Below, in pieces: positions 1-5,877 of a stretch of 8,196 bases of DNA. The first letter of the stretch is position 1; the number at the start of each line of letters is the position of its first letter. The stretch is taken from positions 1 to 8,196 of the forward strand of contig SXQR01000197.1 of the NCBI GenBank assembly GCA_005792865.1, in the 5' to 3' direction. A program made the position numbers and the translations under genes. A model generated the notes under the pieces. That model searched no databases, had not been told where the DNA came from, and saw only the letters and a program-made list of their open reading frames with translations. The stretch comes from Flavobacterium sp. (GTDB taxonomy: Bacteria > Bacteroidota > Bacteroidia > Flavobacteriales > Flavobacteriaceae).

Positions 1-2
1 AA

Positions 3-380
3 CGGGCCTTACTGGTCCTTTTTTGCACCTTATCGTTGGGATGCCGCAACCATCGGGAGCGCCTCATCGAGGATTTTGCAGACCACCGTTTCGAGCAACT
101 TGACCTCGTGGAACGGCTCGAAAATTTTGACGAATATTCGGAAGACCGCTACTTTGCTTCCCTATATGATATTTCCCCTGCCGACGCTGAGGCGCTTGAT
201 AAAATTCTGGAACGGGAAGCCCCGGCCTCGTTTTTCGCAAAATCCGAAATGGCGCCGTTCCTCAGGCCCGGATACCATTACAAGTACGCCATCCACTCGG
301 CAGGAAACGAAACCTCGGCCCTGTTGCTTGACGAAGAGCGGTTGCACATCATTTTTTACCATTCGAGATCCGGGCATTGA
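3..380 (+). CDS. Small lipoprotein, 5' end outside the window
   Basis: The frame is open to the left edge, so the true start is upstream of the window. A TTG at position 36 could be taken as a start, but the codons before it encode a hydrophobic signal-peptide core (RALLVLFCTLSLGC) ending in a Cys that fits the general lipobox pattern: no charged residues in the core and Gly directly before the Cys. I therefore read it as a lipoprotein lacking only the first few residues of its signal peptide. The mature part is about 112 residues, begins CRNHRER, and is rich in acidic and aromatic residues, with no repeats or further membrane segment. I recognise no family. It is probably anchored in the inner or outer membrane, facing the periplasm. 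No acidic surface-export run follows the Cys (R and N come next). The reading frame is well supported; the lipoprotein reading is an inference from the signal peptide; the function is unknown. Confidence 0.7.
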   Translation, partial: RALLVLFCTLSLGCRNHRERLIEDFADHRFEQLDLVERLENFDEYSEDRYFASLYDISPADAEALDKILEREAPASFFAKSEMAPFLRPGYHYKYAIHSAGNETSALLLDEERLHIIFYHSRSGH

Positions 381-391
381 AGCGCAATTTG

Positions 392-399
392 TACCTTAG
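392..399 (+). promoter_or_regulatory. Possible Bacteroidota -7 box before the VOC pair
   Basis: TACCTTAG differs from the TAnnTTTG consensus at one base and ends 3 nt before the ATG at 403. No TTG lies at the expected -33 distance. If used, it would give a transcript with almost no leader. The 22-bp gap to the preceding lipoprotein gene would also allow simple read-through, so this is a weak call. Confidence 0.3.
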
Positions 400-402
400 T
401 GC

Positions 403-789
403 ATGCAGATTTCGGCCGTTGAGGTTATTTTGTTCGTGGCAGACCAGCAACGGTCTTGCGATTTCTATTCGGCGCTTTTGGACATGGAACCGGTGACAGA
501 CGTTCCGGGCATGACCGAGTTTGCCCTGCCCGGCATGTTACTGGGGCTCATGCCTGAACGTGGCATCAAAAGGATCTTGCAAGAGGTCGCGCCCGATCCG
601 GCTTCGGGCAACGGCATCCCACGTTGCGAACTGTATCTGCGTTGTTCCGATGTGGCTGCAGCCTTTGCCCGTGCGATCTCGCTGGGTGCGGTTTCGGTCA
701 GCATCCCCCTGGACCGTGACTGGGGCGACCGGGTTGCATATGTACTCGATCCAGACGGTCATGTCATCGCTTTCGCCAAAAAATTGTAG
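403..789 (+). CDS. VOC-superfamily protein without the usual metal ligands
   Basis: A 128-residue single-chain protein of the vicinal-oxygen-chelate fold (glyoxalase I, bleomycin resistance and extradiol dioxygenase superfamily). The first beta-alpha-beta-beta-beta module runs from VEVILFVAD (7-14) with FYSALLDMEP (21-30) to LLGLMP (46-51). The second starts at CELYLRCSD (75-83) and ends with the typical LDPDGHVIAFAKKL (115-128). In metal-dependent members the last strand carries a Glu (GxxIEFA); here that place is Ala (HVIAFA). The first-strand His of the downstream paralogue is also absent. It may bind a ligand or sequester a small molecule instead of catalysing a metal-dependent reaction, but that is inference. 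The ATG at 403 fits the start of the fold exactly. The next gene begins 4 nt after its stop, so the two are very likely co-transcribed. The substrate is unknown. Confidence 0.85.
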   Translation: MQISAVEVILFVADQQRSCDFYSALLDMEPVTDVPGMTEFALPGMLLGLMPERGIKRILQEVAPDPASGNGIPRCELYLRCSDVAAAFARAISLGAVSVSIPLDRDWGDRVAYVLDPDGHVIAFAKKL

Positions 790-793
790 CACC

Positions 794-1279
794 ATGGAAA
801 AATACACCGTTCCTCCAAACACCGCCATTGGCCATGTCCATCTCAAAGTCGCCGACCTGGAAAGAGCGCTCGATTTTTACTGCGGTGTCCTGGGTTTCGA
901 ACTCATGCAGCGTTACGGTGAACAGGCAGCTTTTGTCTCGGCCGGCGGATACCACCATCATATCGGGCTCAACACCTGGTACAGCAAGGACGGCCCCAGG
1001 CCCCATGCCAATGCCACCGGCCTGTTCCACACGGCCATCCTTTACCCTACGCGGCGGGATTTGGCCGTGGCGGCAAAACGCGTCGTGGAATCGGGCCATC
1101 CCCTTACCGGGGCGGCCGATCACGGTGTTTCCGAAGCCGTTTATCTTGACGACCCGGACGGGAACGGTGTGGAACTCTATTTTGACAGACCGCGTGACCA
1201 GTGGCCGACGGATCCCGCCGGCAACCTGGCGATGTTTACGCACCGGCTGGACCTTGAAAACCTGTTTGACGAAATTTAG
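794..1279 (+). CDS. VOC protein, CatE-like (catechol 2,3-dioxygenase type)
   Basis: A 161-residue VOC-fold protein of the kind usually annotated as glyoxalase or CatE-like catechol 2,3-dioxygenase. Module one runs from IGHVHLKVADLERALDFY (12-29) to HHHIGLNTW (54-62); module two runs from GLFHTAILYP (76-85) to GNGVELYFDRP (123-133). Candidate metal ligands sit where the family has them: His16 in the first strand, His54-56 at the end of module one, His79 at the start of module two and Glu128 in the last strand. The tail (RDQWPTD onward, ending in LDLENLFDEI) also resembles CatE relatives. I chose the ATG at 794 because the fold begins there; the frame is open much further upstream, but that stretch is the shadow of the previous VOC gene. 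A metal-dependent cytoplasmic oxygenase or lyase is likely; the true substrate cannot be read from sequence. No aromatic-degradation genes lie nearby. Confidence 0.88.
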   Translation: MEKYTVPPNTAIGHVHLKVADLERALDFYCGVLGFELMQRYGEQAAFVSAGGYHHHIGLNTWYSKDGPRPHANATGLFHTAILYPTRRDLAVAAKRVVESGHPLTGAADHGVSEAVYLDDPDGNGVELYFDRPRDQWPTDPAGNLAMFTHRLDLENLFDEI

Positions 1280-1297
1280 CCAGTGTTTCGTATTTTG
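1265..1297 (+). promoter_or_regulatory. Possible promoter for the FkbM methyltransferase gene
   Basis: TTTG at 1265-1268 and TATTTTG at 1291-1297 are 22 nt apart, which suits the Bacteroidota -33/-7 arrangement, although the -7 box is one T shorter than TAnnTTTG. The box ends 5 nt before the ATG at 1303, implying a very short leader. The -33 part lies inside the end of the VOC gene. Confidence 0.4.
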
Positions 1298-1302
1298 CGC
1301 CG

Positions 1303-2055
1303 ATGAAAAAACAAATCAGGCTGCTGCTCAGGTTCCAGGGGCTTTTTGGCAGGAAAGATGGAATAAGGCTTTGGCGCCAGGTGCGCCGCAAGCAATTGGA
1401 CAATTTGCGTTTGCCGGGTTTGAAGGCAGCCATTTCCCTCCGGCCGAAGACATCCGACCTCGCGACATTTTACCAGGTATTTGTCAATGGCGAATACAAT
1501 GTGAAGTTTCCCGATAACCCCAAAGTAATTATCGACTGTGGTGCAAATGTGGGCATGTTCTCACTATATGCTAAGAATAAATTCCCGGATGCGAGGCTCA
1601 TCTGCATCGAACCCGATAAGTCGAATTTCGAGGTACTGCAAAAAAACCTATCGGCATATTCGGATGTCAGCCTTGAGAATGCGGGCCTTTGGAACCGCGA
1701 AACCGGGCTTAGGATCCATGACAAATATGAAATGGGGAATTGGGCGATGGTCGTGGAAGAGACCGATGATCAGCCCGATCTCCACGCGATCTCGATGGAC
1801 CGCCTCATGTCGAAATATGCCCTGCAACGCATCGACATCCTGAAAATCGACATCGAAACCAGTGAAAAGTCGGTTTTTGCCGCGGGTTATGAAAATTGGC
1901 TCCCCAAAGTGAAGATGATCATCATCGAACTCCACGACTGGATGGAACCCGGATGCGCCAAGCCATTTTTTGCGGCAATCAACGAGTGTTTCAAGAACTA
2001 CGAGTATGGCATGAAGGGCGAGAATACCATCATCATCAATAAGGATATTCCATAA
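1303..2055 (+). CDS. FkbM-family SAM-dependent methyltransferase
   Basis: A 250-residue protein with a Rossmann-type methyltransferase core of the FkbM family. SAM-binding motif I is KVIIDCGANVGMFSLYA (74-90), followed by the acidic strand end CIEPDKSNFEVLQKNL (101-116). The family hallmark IDILKIDIETSEKSVF lies at 177-192, preceded by SMDRLM (164-169), and a late strand reads MIIIELHDW (205-213). A basic N-terminal extension of about 70 residues precedes motif I; there is no signal peptide, so it is cytoplasmic. FkbM relatives O-methylate sugars, polyketides and other natural products, and in Bacteroidota they often sit among surface-glycan genes. No glycosyltransferase or biosynthetic gene lies beside this one in the window, so its acceptor is unknown. 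It follows the VOC pair by 23 bp and may share its transcript or use its own promoter. The family assignment is firm; the role is not. Confidence 0.92.
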   Translation: MKKQIRLLLRFQGLFGRKDGIRLWRQVRRKQLDNLRLPGLKAAISLRPKTSDLATFYQVFVNGEYNVKFPDNPKVIIDCGANVGMFSLYAKNKFPDARLICIEPDKSNFEVLQKNLSAYSDVSLENAGLWNRETGLRIHDKYEMGNWAMVVEETDDQPDLHAISMDRLMSKYALQRIDILKIDIETSEKSVFAAGYENWLPKVKMIIIELHDWMEPGCAKPFFAAINECFKNYEYGMKGENTIIINKDIP

Positions 2056-2081
2056 AAAAACCACCCGGGAGTAATGGGTGG
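2054..2081 (-). terminator. Intrinsic terminator for the minus-strand genes
   Basis: The arms CCACCC (2061-2066) and GGGTGG (2076-2081) form a 6-bp GC-rich stem with a 9-nt loop. Read on the minus strand, the stem is followed by seven T residues (plus-strand A at 2054-2060). No T tract follows in the plus direction, so it should end transcripts from the minus-strand gene and not, by itself, the FkbM transcript. The T tract overlaps the FkbM stop codon at 2053-2055. Confidence 0.7.
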
Positions 2082-2106
2082 CTCTTCAGCAAAAAACAAT
2101 GAATCT

Positions 2107-2487
2107 TTATGCAGACGGCATCTCGCGTGCGCAATTGCTGTCTTTGTCGTAATCGGTAAGCATGTATTGGGTTGCCGTCAGCGCGAGCAATCCCAAATGG
2201 AACGCAAGTGCTTTTTTATCTTCCCTGAAAGGCTTGGCAAAGGTCATCATCGCGAGTGTGCCAAGAGTTGCCAGGTCGGCTTTCTTGTGGGTGCCGCAGG
2301 ACATCACTTTCTTGATGCCCACAGGCGTATCGGTCAGTGCATCGACAATCAGAAAGTTGGCGGCAAGCCCGCCATAGGTCTTGACCGCGGCAGAATTGAG
2401 ACCCATCGCCGCAGGCAGTATCGCAAGGGCGCCTCCCATTGCATAATCAATGATTCCGTGGACTTTTGGGGAAATTGGCTTGTTCAT
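2107..2487 (-). CDS. Small four-helix membrane protein of unknown function
   Basis: A 126-residue protein beginning MNKPISPKVHGIIDYAMGG. It has four likely membrane-spanning segments at about 11-29, 36-54, 70-86 and 93-111, joined by short loops. His10 and Asp14 (VHGIIDY) at the entry of helix one, Asp49 and Asp53 after helix two (VDALTDTPVG), and basic Lys90-Lys92 before helix four stand out as possible functional or topology-setting positions. It resembles small conserved Bacteroidota membrane proteins usually left as hypothetical, loosely like SPW-repeat proteins; I know no defined activity. The ATG at 2487 precedes helix one directly. It lies 86 bp downstream of the cysteine desulfurase gene on the same strand and is followed by a good terminator, so it is probably the last gene of that unit, possibly with its own promoter in the gap. 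Confidence 0.8.
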   Translation of the reverse strand: MNKPISPKVHGIIDYAMGGALAILPAAMGLNSAAVKTYGGLAANFLIVDALTDTPVGIKKVMSCGTHKKADLATLGTLAMMTFAKPFREDKKALAFHLGLLALTATQYMLTDYDKDSNCAREMPSA

Positions 2488-2556
2488 GTCTGTGGTGTTT
2501 GTTAGCTATTGTAAAACTACGAACCACAAACCTGCCGGCCCTTATAACATTCGCCG

Positions 2557-2565
2557 CAAAAATTA
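2557..2565 (-). promoter_or_regulatory. Weak candidate -7 box before the four-helix protein gene
   Basis: Read on the minus strand this is TAATTTTTG, which matches TAnnTTTG with one additional T. It sits just after the cysteine desulfurase stop codon and about 70 nt before the ATG at 2487. No clear -33 TTG was found. It is the only plausible element in the 86-bp gap (2488-2573), which otherwise shows nothing I can name. Confidence 0.2.
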
Positions 2566-2573
2566 CAGATTTC

Positions 2574-3695
2574 CTAAACCGTCCTGAGCGCCTCGATAAA
2601 GGCATCCACTTCTTCGCGCGTATTTTCGTGGCTGAAGGAAATGCGCAGGCTCGGCTTGGCAATGTCCTCGTCCGAAAGTATCTCCGCGAGAACATGTGAA
2701 GGCCTGGCACTCCCCGACTGGCATGCACTGCCCCGTGACAGCGCGATTCCCTTCATGTCCAGGGTGAAAAGTATCATGGCCGTCTTGTCTGCCGAAAACG
2801 GAAAACAGATATTGACGATATTGTAAAATGTCCTGGTGCCGTTGACCTTGGCATCGGGGAATGCGTCGAGAACGCGCGCCGTCAGGTATTGCTTGAGGTC
2901 AGAGATGTAGGCCTTTTCAACCTCGTGCCTTTCGTGCGCGATGTCAAAGGCCAGCGACATGCCCGCGATGTTGTGGACGGCCTCGGTCCCGGCGCGAAGG
3001 CCTTTCTCCTGTTCCCCACCGAAAATCAGCGGCGGCAGGCCAATTCCCTTGCGCACAAAGGCGAATCCAATGCCTTTGGGTCCGTGGAATTTGTGTGCGC
3101 TCGCCACCATGAAATCAATCGGTACCGATGACAGGTCAATGTGCTCCTTCCCTGCCGACTGGACCGTATCGCTGTGGAAAAAGGCCCCGTATTGACGGCA
3201 AAGACCTCCAACCGTTTCGAGGTCGAGGACCGTCCCGATCTCATTGTTGACGTGCATCAGCGACACCAGGACCGGCCCATCGTTCTTTAACAGCACCTCA
3301 AGGTCCCGAAGGTCGATTTCGCCCGAAGGAAGCACCTTTACATAATCCACCACAAGCGCTTCATCGCCGGCCAGGGTTTCGATCGTGTGCAGGACGGCAT
3401 GGTGCTCGATGCGGCTGGTCACGATTCTTTTGATCCCAAGTCCCGCGACCGCGCTGCGCAGGAGCCAGTTGTCGGCTTCGGTGCCGCCCGAGGTGAAAAT
3501 GATTTCCTGTGCCGAACAATTCAGTCGCCTCGCAATGGCTTTTCGGGACAATTCGACAACCGAACGTGCGCTCCGGCCAAAGGCATGCGAGGAGGACGGG
3601 TTCCCGAATTCGGTTTCCAGCACGCGGACCATTTCGGCGATGACCTCCGGCCTGGGGCGCGTCGTGGCCGCGTTGTCAAAATAAATCTTGCTCAT
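2574..3695 (-). CDS. Cysteine desulfurase, class V aminotransferase fold (IscS/NifS group)
   Basis: A 373-residue PLP enzyme that would remove sulfur from L-cysteine, giving alanine and an enzyme persulfide for Fe-S clusters, tRNA thiolation or other sulfur uses. The start YFDNAATTRPRPEV (5-18) is typical. Visible active-site parts are SGGTEADN (69-76, phosphate binding), EHHAVL (97-102, with His98 stacking on PLP), HVNNEIG (148-154), HSDTVQSAGK (174-183), the Schiff-base lysine Lys202 in SAHKFHGPKG (199-208), and the sulfur-accepting Cys325 in RGSACQSG (321-328). The mobile-loop sequence around Cys325 places it with the IscS/NifS group and not SufS. It is complete but shorter than E. coli IscS (about 404), as many Bacteroidota members are. 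No scaffold (IscU/SufU), thiouridylase or suf gene is adjacent. Its ATG overlaps the stop of the upstream GH97 gene as ATGA, suggesting translational coupling. Confidence 0.96.
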   Translation of the reverse strand: MSKIYFDNAATTRPRPEVIAEMVRVLETEFGNPSSSHAFGRSARSVVELSRKAIARRLNCSAQEIIFTSGGTEADNWLLRSAVAGLGIKRIVTSRIEHHAVLHTIETLAGDEALVVDYVKVLPSGEIDLRDLEVLLKNDGPVLVSLMHVNNEIGTVLDLETVGGLCRQYGAFFHSDTVQSAGKEHIDLSSVPIDFMVASAHKFHGPKGIGFAFVRKGIGLPPLIFGGEQEKGLRAGTEAVHNIAGMSLAFDIAHERHEVEKAYISDLKQYLTARVLDAFPDAKVNGTRTFYNIVNICFPFSADKTAMILFTLDMKGIALSRGSACQSGSARPSHVLAEILSDEDIAKPSLRISFSHENTREEVDAFIEALRTV

Positions 3696-5773
3696 ATGGG
3701 AAATAGGCTTACGGCAGTACCGCCACCGGCCGCAAGTTCAAGTTTAAGGTTGGTTTTGGAATTCACGATTTTTTCTTCGATCGTGTATGATTTGGGATTG
3801 TCTTTCCAGTGCGCCTGGTTGCCGTCGCGGTAAATGACGGCGCGGTACTTCTTTCCAGGTGTCAAAAAATCAAGGCGCACCGACGACCTGCGCGGGTTTT
3901 CATCGGTTATCGCGCCGAGGAACCAGTTTTCGGCGCCCTTGGCCTTGCGCGCGATCGTCACGTAGTCGCCCGGCTCCGCCTCGAGTACACGCGTGGCGTC
4001 CCAATCGGCTGCGACATCCTTGATGAACTGGAAGGCGTCGGGATGTTTTTCATAATTCTCGGGGAGATCGGCGGCCATTTGCAGTGGAGAATACATCGTG
4101 ACATAAAGTGCAAGTTGCTTGGCCAGTGTGGTGTGCACCTGCTCCGTTTTACCCTTGTCATAGGCGCTCATCCTGATCTCGAAGATCCCCGGCGTATAGT
4201 CCATCGGCCCACCAAGCAGGCGGGTAAAGGGCAAAATGGTCTCATGCATCGGCGGGCTGCCGTTGCTCCAGGCATTGAATTCATTGCCGCGGGCCGCCTC
4301 TGCCGCAATATAATTGGGCCACGTGCGGTGCATGCCCGTCGGCCTTGAGGATTCGTGCGAATTGACCATCATCCTGCGTTCGGCGGCGCGCCTGGCCACA
4401 TAATTGAAATGGTTCACCATTGCCTGGCCGTCGTGCCACTCGCCGCGCGGGATGATCCGCCCCACGTAGCCCGTCTTGACCGCACCATAACCATATTTTT
4501 CCATGAAATCAAATGCACGGTCAAGCCTGCGCTCATAATTGGCGACCGACCCGGAAGTCTCATGATGCATGATCATCTTCACGTTTTTTGATTTGGCATA
4601 ACGGGAAATTTCGGCCACGTCGAAATCCGGATACGGCGTCGTGAAATCAAATACTTCCTCTTTCCAGTTCCCGAACCAATCTTCCCATCCCACGTTCCAG
4701 CCTTCCACCAACACGCCGTCAAATCCGTGACGGGCCGCAAAATCGATGTAGCGCTTGGTATTCTCGGTAGTTGCCGCGTGCTTGCCGGTTGGCTTGAGAA
4801 CCCCGCCGTTCTGCGCGTTTTGCGATCCGGCGTAGTCCCAGGTGGCTTTCCCCACGTGCATTTCCCACCAGATGCCGACATATTTCATCGGCTTGATCCA
4901 GCCTGTATCGGAAATTTGCGAAGGCTCATTCAGGTTCAGGACCATCCGGGACTCAAGGATCCGGCGAGCATCGTCGGTCGCGATGATCGTGCGCCAGGGT
5001 GTCTCGCATGGCGCCTGCAAATAGGCCGCATCGCCAATGGCATTTGGGACCAGTACCGCACCAAAGGACAATTCCGCCGGGTCCAGCTCGAGGTGCATGA
5101 CCGGATAATTGTCCACGGCGGCCTCGAAGATGTTGATGTAAGTGCCGGAATCCGACTTCATCTGGATGGGTGATTGCACCCGCCTGCGCGTCATCGGGCC
5201 CTTAAAACCGATGCCGTTGTTCATATCGACCTTGTCAACATCGATGGCCGAAAGCCTTGTTTCGTTGTAAACGTACTCGTTGCTGTCAAAATCGCCCGGA
5301 ATCCAGAAGGCACGGTGATCGCCCGCCAGATTGAACCGGGTTGCCTCTCCTGACAAAATAAAATAGTTCAATTCATTCTGTGTTGGAATCTCATATCGGA
5401 ACGCCAACCCCTCATCGAACAACCTGAAAACAATTGTCATTTTCCTTCCGGTAGCCTGTTGCAGGAGGCTCACCGACATTTGATTGAAATGGTTGCGGAT
5501 GATGGATTCCTCTCCCAATACGGGGCGCCAGGTTTCGTCGGTTTGGGCGCGTTCGGTCCCGACAGCACTGAAACCCGTGGCCAGATCGTTCCCGTTCTTC
5601 AAAACCAATCCAAGGGCACTTTTCTCCAGCACGGGTTTGCCATCGAGCGTGAGTGCGTAGTACGGATTCCCCGATTCAATTGAAAACGTGCAGCGCAACC
5701 TGCCCGACGGAGAATCCAGCGTCTGCGCATTTAGCCCTGCGAACAAAAACAGCATCGGAAGCAGTGATTTCAT
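3692..5773 (-). CDS. GH97 alpha-glucosidase, SusB-like, inverting type
   Basis: A 693-residue secreted glycoside hydrolase of family 97. The start at 5773 gives a clean signal peptide, MKSLLPMLFLFAGLNA, cleaved before Gln17. An in-frame ATG 66 nt upstream would place 22 residues before it and lies upstream of the promoter box, so it is rejected. Order: N-terminal beta-sandwich (about 20-290), TIM barrel from MKYVGIWWEMH (296-306), and a C-terminal sheet domain (about 595-693) ending in the LTPGKKYRAVIYRD and GGGTAVSL stretches. Barrel motifs match Bacteroides SusB: MHHETSGS (402-409), VKTGYVG (432-438), VNSHESSRPTG (470-480) and AEAARGNEF (491-499). With a constant offset of 34, Glu405 and Glu474 align with the SusB base pair Glu439 and Glu508, Glu492 with the Ca ligand Glu526, and Glu498 with the acid Glu532 (numbering recalled). 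This predicts inverting hydrolysis of terminal alpha-glucosides in the periplasm. No SusC/SusD pair is in the window. Confidence 0.95.
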   Translation of the reverse strand: MKSLLPMLFLFAGLNAQTLDSPSGRLRCTFSIESGNPYYALTLDGKPVLEKSALGLVLKNGNDLATGFSAVGTERAQTDETWRPVLGEESIIRNHFNQMSVSLLQQATGRKMTIVFRLFDEGLAFRYEIPTQNELNYFILSGEATRFNLAGDHRAFWIPGDFDSNEYVYNETRLSAIDVDKVDMNNGIGFKGPMTRRRVQSPIQMKSDSGTYINIFEAAVDNYPVMHLELDPAELSFGAVLVPNAIGDAAYLQAPCETPWRTIIATDDARRILESRMVLNLNEPSQISDTGWIKPMKYVGIWWEMHVGKATWDYAGSQNAQNGGVLKPTGKHAATTENTKRYIDFAARHGFDGVLVEGWNVGWEDWFGNWKEEVFDFTTPYPDFDVAEISRYAKSKNVKMIMHHETSGSVANYERRLDRAFDFMEKYGYGAVKTGYVGRIIPRGEWHDGQAMVNHFNYVARRAAERRMMVNSHESSRPTGMHRTWPNYIAAEAARGNEFNAWSNGSPPMHETILPFTRLLGGPMDYTPGIFEIRMSAYDKGKTEQVHTTLAKQLALYVTMYSPLQMAADLPENYEKHPDAFQFIKDVAADWDATRVLEAEPGDYVTIARKAKGAENWFLGAITDENPRRSSVRLDFLTPGKKYRAVIYRDGNQAHWKDNPKSYTIEEKIVNSKTNLKLELAAGGGTAVSLFPI

Positions 5774-5790
5774 AGTGGTGATTAAGGGTT

Positions 5791-5798
5791 CAAAGGTA
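5791..5798 (-). promoter_or_regulatory. -7 promoter box for the GH97 unit
   Basis: Read on the minus strand this is TACCTTTG, an exact TAnnTTTG match, ending 17 nt before the GH97 start at 5773. A TTTTG lies only 11 nt upstream, closer than the usual -33 spacing, so only the -7 element is convincing. It shares the 104-bp divergent region 5774-5877 with the promoter of the plus-strand lipoprotein gene. Confidence 0.6.
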
Positions 5799-5852
5799 CG
5801 CAATAGGTACAAAATTATTCGCATCGGCTCTCCCGGCAAGCGCGCAAAAAAC

Positions 5853-5860
5853 CTATTTTT
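5853..5860 (+). promoter_or_regulatory. -7 promoter box for the duplicated-domain lipoprotein
   Basis: TATTTTTG is an exact TAnnTTTG match ending 17 nt before the ATG at 5878, the same spacing as the GH97 box on the other strand. No convincing -33 TTG is seen. The two boxes are about 55 bp apart and face away from each other, so RNA polymerase binding or a regulator at one could affect the other. Confidence 0.6.
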
Positions 5861-5877
5861 GCCTAAAAGTCCTGACG

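Noticed and set aside
36..380. A complete 114-residue gene starting at the TTG at 36
   Set aside because: The same frame continues to the left edge and encodes a signal-peptide core with a lipobox Cys just before and after this codon, so the gene starts outside the window.
521..793. An N-terminal extension of the second VOC protein
   Set aside because: The added residues show no VOC features and run in a second frame over the first VOC gene; the fold starts right after the ATG at 794.
764..1243. A 159-codon minus-strand frame opposite the second VOC gene
   Set aside because: The plus-strand gene has clear family motifs across this region, while the antisense product matches nothing and lacks a promoter.
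2491..2530. An imperfect inverted repeat (GTGGTGTTTGTT against AACCACAAAC) upstream of the four-helix protein gene
   Set aside because: Only five or six bases pair continuously and the arms are misaligned, so it is too weak to call an operator or hairpin.
3809..4348. A 179-codon plus-strand frame opposite the GH97 gene
   Set aside because: It is antisense to a clear glycoside hydrolase, has no recognisable domain and shows the composition expected of a shadow frame.
5774..5839. A GH97 start 22 residues further upstream
   Set aside because: It would bury the signal peptide inside the protein and would begin upstream of the exact TAnnTTTG box.
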